Of a stretch of DNA of 64,000 bases, positions 56,942 through 64,000 are shown piece by piece. Source of the DNA: Otatea glauca (taxonomy: Eukaryota; Streptophyta; Magnoliopsida; Poales; Poaceae); contig CM070727.1 in NCBI GenBank assembly GCA_036346275.1, positions 6,129,760 to 6,193,759 on the forward strand, read 5' to 3'. Position numbers and translations under genes: made by a program. The notes under the pieces are model-generated. The model did no database searches, was not told the origin of the DNA, and saw only the letters and a program-made list of their open reading frames with translations. How positions within the stretch are numbered: position 1 is the first letter of the stretch; each line of letters begins with the position of its first letter.

Positions 56942-59725
56942 ATGAGAGGCGCGGCCATGCCGAGCCACGGTCTCGCCTGCGCGCCCCCAACCGCTGTTCC
57001 GCTGAACCCGCGGCCGCGGCGCGCCGGCGGCGTCCTCCACCACTGGAGCCCCCACCTGAGGAGCGACCTGCCGCCCCCCGCCGTCCTATGCCGAGCTCGC
57101 TCTCCGTCTTCCTCTTCGTCTAATGTGGTAATCCCTTGAACAAGTTTGGCTATTGTGTCCATTTTCTGCTCCTGTTCTGAAATGTTCCCTGTGTGTTTCT
57201 TGCTCGGGCAGAACTCTGGAAGAGGGGACGACGCGGACAAGTTGCTCGAGGATTTGCTCAACAAGCATGGCGAGGTGGTGTACAGCGCCGGTGGAGGTGG
57301 GGCTCAGGCTATCGAGGCCGACGACGACGCCGAGTGTTTGTCCTGTACGTGCCTCTCCACTCCTTGCTTGTCGCTGCTAATGCTTATCGACCGTCGGCTT
57401 TTCGAGCACCGGCGAGTGAATTTTTTAGTCAAGGAGCCGCACGTTCCCTATCCTTGAATGGTTAGACTCAAGAAGCCTAGAATGTATACTGGTTCGGGCC
57501 GAATGTCCCTACTGCAGTTCGTGTGGTGGTGCTGTATTGTTTCGGATGCAGATGACTGCACGGTATTACAAGCGAAAGCTAAGGACTCGAACCCGTGGGG
57601 GCAAGAACAGTTTTGCCCGTAAGAACTGAGAAAAAAGGATCCCCTCCTCAGAGGACCCTGCCTCCCTTTATACAGTCGGAGGGGGCAGGTAACACGGGGA
57701 GTTGGGAGAAGAAAGGATGAGGTGTCCTAAGCTAGGAGTCCTGGTCCTTGGTCTTAGTGATTTGATCGGCGTCCACTTACCCCACGCCGGGTCGGTGGAT
57801 TTGTCGAGTGGCGTAGTTTTCCGTGTCATCGGGAAATGGCGCACCTACCCTCTTGCACGTCCGCCGATGTCGACGCTCAATGCTCGCTCGTGCCGCCGAG
57901 GGAGCGCATCCTTACACCGCGCGCGGATCGGATGATGAGATCGAGCTTTGACTTTGGCGACCTCCTCGCAACCTTGGGAAGGAGCCACCGCCTCGCGCGG
58001 TCTTTCCGAGCCGCCGTGGTTGGGGGGGTGGCCAACGCTCGCGGCACTGACACTCGGCCTTTGGCGGAGATCGCCTCGGCTTGGTCGGAGCTTGTGGGGA
58101 GTCCGACCTACGGCTGGGATCAGACGCCCCCTGGTTGGTTTGGTCGGGGATGAGTGTCCTTCTTGGTCAATGGGGCCTTCACCGTAGCCGGGCTCGACAG
58201 TACCGTTCATCACCCCGGCTGGGGTACCCATGGTATGAGTACTCGTCATCGACCATCTGCAAGATTAAACCAAGAAACCGCTCTAAGCTAAACAAAAATG
58301 TTCAGAAGAAAAGTAATATTAGTCAAGCATAATTCAAGAATGCGTGGTGCTGAATTTTCTTTTTCCTTAGAAGTCCATCTGCTGCTATGGGTCTTAAATC
58401 CGATCATTGTTTACCTTATTTTTCAGTTGCTGTCTCTCTGGCTAAAGTTGCAAACGAGGTAAAGGCTGCCGATATTCGTGTACTTTTCGTGAAGCCGATT
58501 GTCTATTGGACTAGGTTCTTCATCATTCTCACCGCTTTCTCAAATGCGCAGATTGATGCCATCAGGTACTCCCTAGTTTTCATCGAGTTTCTCTTGTTGA
58601 ACTAGGAGTTAGTTTATACAACAAGTTCCCCACATAATTTCAATCGTAGAGTAACTTGAATATGCACTAGCTACTTGAAGTACTATTACAGGTTTAATAT
58701 TGAATCTATGGCTGTTGTGTTACTTAACATATGATATGTGGGACTGTATCCTTACATTGCAGTTCCAAGATGAGAGACATTGGTGAGAAGCAGTTTAGCA
58801 AAGTTGCATCTGGTGATACGAAACCAAATTCATGGACCTTACTGGACTTTGGCAAGTCTCTCTACTGTCCTTCATGTTTACTCTACATTAGTTTTACTCA
58901 TTTCATATGGTCAACTTCTACTGCAACATCTTGATTACTCTGTCAAGGGGTAGAGAAATTTTGCTCCTTGATCTTTGAAATCGGACACAAATTAACTTTC
59001 TGACTTTGTGGAAGAGCAAAACAATTCCTTTTTTTTTACTTCCAAGTTCAAGACATACCAATACTTACAGAGGCGGAGCCAGCCCACCGCCCAAGCCTCA
59101 GGCCGGGCCACTGTTCTCGGGCCTGGGGCGTAGCCAGCCCATGGCCGAAGCCAATCTGCCTCAAAGGCTTTTAATCCGCCACTACGTACTTATGTTTAGT
59201 TTCCAATAGAAGTTTTGAGATGAACATGCCATGCTGCCATTCCACCTCATAATTCAATTTATGAAAACATGTTCAGATTTTTTTTTTGGTAAAAAAATGA
59301 TTTGGAACTTATTTAAACTTGAACGATAGGTTAGTGATCGTTTTCTTATCCGGTTATAAACTCAGCCTAATAGGAGGGATTGCTTCGTGCTACCACAAGG
59401 TTTAGGTGCTTTTTGTGCTTGATTTCAGTTTAATACATCATCTTTGCTAAGATAGGCAGGCTCACCTGATGATGTTGTAAACTGTTTTACATATTTTTTA
59501 AATCTTAATGGGTTGACGAGGTTTTGTTGGAAAAAACTAACTTGATGATCTTGCCATGATACTGGTGCACAAATTTGCAATTGACCTATTTAACTGTCCT
59601 TTTACACCCTTACAGGTGATGTTGTTGTCCACATATTTCTTCCCCAACAGCGAGCATTCTACAACTTGGAAGAGTTCTATGGCAACGCTACGCCCATCGA
59701 ACTCCCTTTTGAGACCCAGTGGTAG
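56942..59725 (+). CDS. IJ: Iojap, plastid ribosomal silencing factor (RsfS/DUF143 family)
   Basis: Five exons: 56942-57127, 57212-57344, 58427-58565, 58763-58851 and 59616-59725, all in frame, giving 218 residues. Residues 1 to about 60 are Ala/Pro/Arg/Ser-rich and acid-poor, as in a chloroplast transit peptide. The RsfS domain covers about 105-215: AVSLAKVANEVKAADIRVL, then WTRFFIILTAFSNAQIDAI, KMRDIGEKQFSKVASGD, and DVVVHIFLPQQRAFYNLEEF. It is very close to maize Iojap, whose loss causes white-striped leaves with ribosome-poor plastids. Bacterial RsfS binds ribosomal protein L14 and blocks subunit joining, so the same role in plastids is likely. Intron 4 starts GCAAGT (GC-AG type). Intron 2 carries an inserted GC-rich repeat. 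A second Met at residue 6 is an alternative start. Confidence 0.94.
57430..58260 (-). mobile_element. GC-rich retroelement-like insertion in Iojap intron 2
   Basis: The intron is 1.08 kb and its middle differs sharply in base composition from the rest of the gene. The phrase GGTTCGGGCCGAATGTCCC followed later by CTTTATACAGTCGGAGG, and further on by GGGGTACCCATGGTATGAG, resembles grass gypsy LTR sequence in minus orientation. No clean TG...CA ends or target duplication were found. Confidence 0.5.
59068..59184. mobile_element. Very short hAT-like MITE in Iojap intron 4
   Basis: Termini are CAGAGGCGGAGCC on the left and, on the minus strand, TAGTGGCGGATT on the right. The flanking 8-mers AATACTTA and CGTACTTA share six bases. 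The interior is GGCC-rich. Size about 117 bp. Confidence 0.45.
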
Positions 59726-60650
59726 TGACTGCTGCTTGCATCTGCACCTGGAGACATTGCAATCAAACCAAAACGGGTTTTTCATGAAACCGAGCGACAT
59801 TTGCATCACGGAACCTTCACGTCATCATGTATTAATGCTCAGATGTGGAGAGCTGCCCACAGATAGATAGCATGGTCACAACTCACTAATGTTACCTGGT
59901 CACTGCTCTCGTGGAGTGCAAAAGTGGCGACAATGATGCAAACATTCTCCTTATCTATTGTCATACTATGTGTACCATTGTATCAACTATCAAATAATGT
60001 TGGCACCAAGAGGAAGAGGCCAGAAGGTTGTTAGATTCCACAATGCATGATACATTTCTTGTATACTTTGCCCGACTGATTCAGCACATGATTGCCAGTT
60101 CAGAAACGAAGACGGGTTATTGCCAAGAATTGTTCACCGGGTCGAATCCTGAAACAAACTGCTCCTGTGATAGACAGATATGTACCCTGCCGTGCACGAA
60201 ATTTGCTGGTTTAATGTTGTCATCTGTTTTTATCTTATAACCTCCGATCATAAATAGTTGTTATTATGAACATTGACATGGTTTGTAAAACACAGCTTTG
60301 ATCACTAATTTCTATTATAATATATTTATAAAACCCATTAAAATTATAATATTATGAAAGTAATTTTCGAGGCAAATTTACATATATGATTTTCATATAT
60401 TTAATTTAAATATTTAAAAAGATACTGATAATTAAAGTTTTGAAAGTTTGACTATAACTATATCCAAAACAACGCTGTCTGTGACAACTGAGCATATTCT
60501 GAAGGTTTGTAATGTTCGCTGCGTTTCTGAATTCTGAAGTCTGAACCGTCCACGAACGCTTTACCTCTCGGCTTGACGAGGTGGATTGCACGGACAAGAC
60601 AGTGGATATCCTTCCGAGATTGGCATCGCCGCGCGTTGCCGAGGAGGGGA
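59726..60650. other. Region between Iojap and the HemD-like gene
   Basis: This holds the Iojap 3' UTR side and, before 60650, the GC-rising upstream region of the next gene. 60270-60470 is AT-rich. No additional gene is recognised. Confidence 0.35.
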
Positions 60651-61550
60651 ATGGCGCAGCCGGAGCCCCTCTCGCTCGCGGGCCGGCGGGTGGTGTTCAC
60701 GACGCCCCAAACCACCGGCTGCTGCGGCGGCGGGTACGGTGGCCGCCTGCACGCGCTGCTGCGGCAGCGCGGCGGGCACCCGCTCCCCGTGCCCACCATC
60801 GCCATCCGCCCACACGACCCCGAACGCCTCCGCCCCTTCCTCCTGCCCGGCGCCCTCGACCCCTTCGCGGCGCTCGCCTTCACCTCCCGCTCCGGCATCT
60901 CCGCCTTCTCCCGCGCCCTCCCCTCGTCCTTCGCGCAACGACCCCTCTCCGACGCCGCCTCCGCGCCCCCCTTCACGGTCGCCGCCCTCGGCAGCGATGC
61001 CGACCTTCTGAACGGCGCCTTCCTCACCAGGCTCTGCCGCGACGCCAAAAGGATAGCCGTCCTCGTCCCCGACGTCCCCAGCCCGGCCGGCCTCGTGGAG
61101 GCGCTGGGGCGCGGATCCGGCCGTAGCGTGCTCTGCCCCGTCCCGGACGTCGTGGGACTCCGCGAACCGCCCGTCGTGCCCGACTTCCTCGCCGGGCTCG
61201 AGGCGGCCGGGTGGGTGGCCGTGCGCACGCCGGCGTACACCACATGCTGGGCCGGGCTGGGCTGCGCCGACTGGCTAGTGGCCCCTGACACCGCTGCGCC
61301 CGACGCCATCGTGTTCACGAGCTCGGCCGAGGTGGAGGGGCTGCTCAAGGGTCTGGACGCCGCGGGGTGGAGCTGGCCGCGGCTCAGGGCTCGCTGGCCC
61401 GGCATGGTCGTGGCAGCGCATGGGCCGGTCACCGCCGAGGGCGTCAGGAGGCTCGGCATCGAGGTGGACGTCGTGAGCTCCAGGTTTAGCAGCTTCCATG
61501 GCGTTCTTGATGCTCTTGCTGCAGCATTTTGTTCCCCAAAAATAGTGTAA
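60651..61550 (+). CDS. Uroporphyrinogen-III synthase (HemD) family protein, intronless
   Basis: A single open exon encodes 299 residues from the ATG at 60651 (MAQPEPLSLAGRRVVFTTPQ). The frame stays open 26 codons upstream to another ATG at 60573, but that stretch is Arg/Trp-rich and looks like 5' UTR. HemD-like features are the start GRRVVFTTP, the FAALAFTSRSGISAF motif (substrate-cleft loop), AALGSDADLL, and the second half PDAIVFTSSAEVEGLL and VVAAHGPVTAEGVRRLG. HemD proteins close and invert ring D of hydroxymethylbilane to give uroporphyrinogen III for heme and chlorophyll. The coding sequence is extremely GC-rich. Plants have a canonical HemD and more divergent HemD-like proteins; I cannot tell from sequence alone which this is. 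No strong plastid transit peptide is visible. The long minus-strand frame is its shadow. Confidence 0.82.
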   Translation: MAQPEPLSLAGRRVVFTTPQTTGCCGGGYGGRLHALLRQRGGHPLPVPTIAIRPHDPERLRPFLLPGALDPFAALAFTSRSGISAFSRALPSSFAQRPLSDAASAPPFTVAALGSDADLLNGAFLTRLCRDAKRIAVLVPDVPSPAGLVEALGRGSGRSVLCPVPDVVGLREPPVVPDFLAGLEAAGWVAVRTPAYTTCWAGLGCADWLVAPDTAAPDAIVFTSSAEVEGLLKGLDAAGWSWPRLRARWPGMVVAAHGPVTAEGVRRLGIEVDVVSSRFSSFHGVLDALAAAFCSPKIV

Positions 61551-61911
61551 TAATAATTGGACAGATTCCACTTCACATTGTTGCTTGCGATTGCGAGTTG
61601 CGACATGAAGGAAACCCACATTTTCTTTGAGAGCTGGAGAGTAAACTGGGAAAACAAATGTTAATCGTTCGTTTGGTTGCTACTGCAAGTATGCAACAGA
61701 GGATCTGAACAGCTGACAAGTTAAACTCGCAGCAAGACGATCGCTTCATGGACTGTCTTTGCGCTCAATCTGCAATCAAGATGAAGAAATGGCGACATAC
61801 GTATCTCAGCATACGACACTGGCGCCACTTTGCTAGATAAGTCTGCCCAGGTGTCACAGTACGGGTCATCACCCCAATCAGGCACGTAAGAACACAAAGA
61901 ATCCGATAGTT
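61551..61911. other. 3' flank of the HemD-like gene
   Basis: Presumed 3' UTR and terminator region. No repeat or gene is recognised. Confidence 0.35.
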
Positions 61912-61919
61912 CTTCCTCT

Positions 61920-62427
61920 TGGGGATGGCAATGGCCCCGATCCCCGTTTCCCTGCGGGAAATTTCCCTATTAGGGGACGGAGACGGGGGAAATCTCTCTC
62001 CGCGAGGGGTTTATCGGGGAAAATATTGTCCTCGTCGGAGATCGTGGGGACGGGAACATTCCACCGATCCCCATCCCCGTCCCTGTGTTATCACTAATAG
62101 GTGGAAGTAAATGATCATTCTCAAAAGAAAAAATATATACATGAGGTTATTATTAATAAATATGCTAAATATGAATTACTCTAGTGATTCACACATACTT
62201 CAACCACACATGCACCATTACTCTAGTATTTCATTCATGTAGCATATGATATTTTATATAGCATTTTCGGGGATTAGTCCCCGTCGGGGCCCCGCAAACC
62301 CGTCAGGGATCGGGGACGGGGGAGAATTAAGCCCCGTGTACGGGGACGGAGGCGAGGAAATTTTGCTTATCGGGGATCGGAGATGGGAGGGCACTCCCCG
62401 TGGGGATTTTCCCCGTTGCCATCCCTA
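61920..62427. mobile_element. Non-autonomous hAT element, 508 bp
   Basis: It has a perfect 8-bp target duplication, CTTCCTCT, at 61912-61919 and 62428-62435. Termini are TGGGGATGGCAATGG on the left and, on the minus strand, TAGGGATGGCAACGG on the right. Subterminal zones are packed with CGGGGA/TCCCCG motifs, with an AT-rich middle of about 160 bp. No coding capacity. Confidence 0.92.
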
Positions 62428-62534
62428 CTTCCTCTCCTCAGTCGTATCTCTTGGTGTGTGCATGCTATGATGAATAATCTCTGTCTCTCATTATGTAGGC
62501 TGAGAAAGTATAGAATATAGGACCAAATTAACTA

Positions 62535-62580
<46 letters not shown>

Positions 62581-62582
62581 TA
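62535..62582 (+). repeat. (ATCT)n microsatellite, about 12 units
   Basis: An uninterrupted tetranucleotide run sits directly at the left border of the copia-derived sequence. Its length makes it likely to be polymorphic. Confidence 0.97.
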
Positions 62583-62584
62583 AT

Positions 62585-64000
62585 TATTGGAATTAATTCT
62601 GAATTAATTCAATGGAAAAAGTTAAAGGGGTGTTGAGTTGAGGGTATGGTCTGTAATACCATATTGCTTAGTTAGGTGGAGTGTAACCAACTTATAAGAG
62701 GAGCTCATGCATGGACTCTACTATGAGTTGGTGGCAAATCTAGAGGTACACATGATTGGCTATGTTAGGCTATGTACACGCACGCGTATATCGTGTGAGC
62801 TCTTGTTGGACTTGTCGATGGTTGAAAAACCAATACCGGCTATTCTTTTGTACCGTGATAACCAAACTGTGATCGCGGACCCTTTTACGAAGGGACTATC
62901 ACGTGCAGTGATAGATGGAGCATCGAGAGAAATTGGTTTGACCCACCTGAGTTGCTCCACAATGAGAACCCATCCTATATGAACGGAGATCCCATGAATT
63001 AGGTGATGGGAAAAACAAGCTGTTGGGGTAACTAGAGAGTACATTCATACTTACATTTTCCCGTTAGGAGCTGCGTACTCTCAAGTACTGCATGGGAGGA
63101 TGACTTTTATGTCTTAATGTGTTCTGAGGCCTATTTTTATGGTGAGGTACTATCCTGCAGAGTACACTCGAAAGAACATACCTATGTGAGCTAGATTGTG
63201 AGGTCGCAGTCTATGAGATTTGGGTAATCTCTAATAAGCTCACGAGAGGGCACGGGAGCATGATCGTAACACTCCAAATCGTAGGCATGGCTCAAGGCAG
63301 CCTAGTATCGGTGATGCCTTCAAGTGAACCTTGCTTGCACAAGATTGGCAATTCAAGGCTTCAGCTATTACATAGTTGTAAGTAAGTGGATCTTGCTGTG
63401 CTAGGTGTAGCTCAACCCAGGACGAATCTATACTGTAAAACCGGTATATTAAAAGTATTGAGAAGCTTTTTCTTGCAGACTTTGACTTCTTGGTGGGGAT
63501 TGTTGGAATTAATTTTGAATTAATTCAATAGAAGAAGTCAAAGGGGTATTGAGTTAAGGGTATGATCTTTAGTACCATAATGCTTAGCTAAGTGGAGTGC
63601 AACCAACTTATAAGGGAAGCTTATGCATGGACTCTGGTATGAGTTGGTGGCAAGGCTAGAGGTACACATGGTTGGCTATGTTAGGCTATGTACACACATG
63701 CACTCATGTGCGCTCGTATATCGCGTGTTTATCGTGTGACTTATGACTTGCGACGACGCGTGACCGTGACTGAGACTTGCTAAGTGTACTTAACCTTTTG
63801 TCACGTGTATTGGCTATGCCACATCACCTTACACCTCGACTATTGACGTGGCACCGCGGACTCAGGGAGACGCATATTTTCGTGCGGTTAGTCCGTTCGC
63901 CCGCCTTGCGAGATTCCAGGGGGCGGTTCCTGGAATCGTGGCAGTTCAGTTGTTTTTTCGTGAGGCGGTTTTCGGTTCGGAGTTTCTTAAGGGAGACGTC
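62585..64000 (+). mobile_element. Internally deleted Ty1/copia element (runs off window)
   Basis: 62585 to about 62790 resembles the first ~210 bases of the LTR that starts at 63501 (TGTTGGAATTAATTTTGAAT, preceded by the purine tract TGGTGGGGAT). The left LTR copy then passes directly into coding sequence of the pol C-terminus: DNQTVIADPFTKGLSRAVID then ASREIGL, the end of a copia RNase H domain. In intact copia proteins about 45-50 residues separate DNQ from ADPFTKGL, so an internal deletion is also present here. All upstream gag, integrase and RT are gone. The right LTR continues past 64000. Confidence 0.8.
63501..64000 (+). repeat. 3' LTR of the copia element, partial
   Basis: It begins TGTTGGAATT immediately after a polypurine tract. 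The first ~210 bases match 62585-62790 with scattered substitutions (for example ATTCAATAGAAGAAGTC against ATTCAATGGAAAAAGTT). The end of the LTR lies outside the window. Confidence 0.8.

Noticed and set aside
56740..57264. Minus-strand frame over Iojap exon 1
   Set aside because: Shadow of the GC-rich transit-peptide exon; the plus-strand frame has clear Iojap homology and splice sites.
60458..61657. 399-codon minus-strand frame
   Set aside because: GC-driven shadow of the HemD-like gene, without recognisable domains.

Overview
This window is nuclear DNA from a grass (Poaceae). Genes have GT-AG introns (two GC-AG), the intergenic space is full of small DNA transposons and nested LTR-type repeats, and several proteins are typical grass orthologues: the chloroplast protein Iojap, a chitinase-like protein of the CTL1/BC15 type, a membrane-anchored NAC factor and a CW-MBD protein. 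From memory, the run CTL1 / DnaJ / membrane NAC resembles a block on rice chromosome 9. I could not check that, and I do not name the species.

Layout. 1-1049 is the right-hand part of a hAT-like element. 1354-2190 (-) is a two-exon DUF599 membrane-protein gene. 2191-7673 is gene-free and holds MITE and hAT fragments. 7674-8730 (+) is a three-exon gene for an unrecognised 228-residue protein. 9426-16100 is a graveyard region: a frameshifted 5' fragment of a plastid/mitochondrial leucyl-tRNA synthetase gene (-), a decayed LINE-type reverse-transcriptase remnant (+), 3.5 kb of AT-rich DNA, and a 3'-truncated nucleoside diphosphate kinase gene (-) that carries a ~214-bp internal tandem duplication. 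16955-20763 is a possible large PIF-like element with a clear 1,470-bp hAT element inside it.

20900-26474 (+) is the CW-MBD gene. 28569-29813 (-) is the chitinase-like gene, flanked by two inverted copies of one hAT family and with two MITEs in its upstream region. 33889-39335 (+) is a ten-exon J-domain/DnaJ-X gene, followed by the membrane-tethered NAC gene at 40034-42761 (+). 43476-55789 is a gene-free nested LTR-repeat block with two clean TG...CA insertions, each with a 5-bp target duplication. 56942-59725 (+) is the Iojap gene, and 60651-61550 (+) is an intronless uroporphyrinogen-III-synthase-like gene. 61920-62427 is a hAT element with a perfect 8-bp target duplication. 62585-64000 is an internally deleted Ty1/copia derivative running off the window.

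The genes are independent eukaryotic units, not operons. Iojap (plastid ribosome) and the HemD-like protein (tetrapyrrole pathway) both relate to plastid function, but their adjacency need not mean anything. I found no convincing tRNA, rRNA, miRNA or CRISPR feature. The most unusual items are the NDPK exon duplication with complementary splice-site lesions, the LeuRS/LINE/NDPK fragment cluster, and the very well-delimited transposon set.
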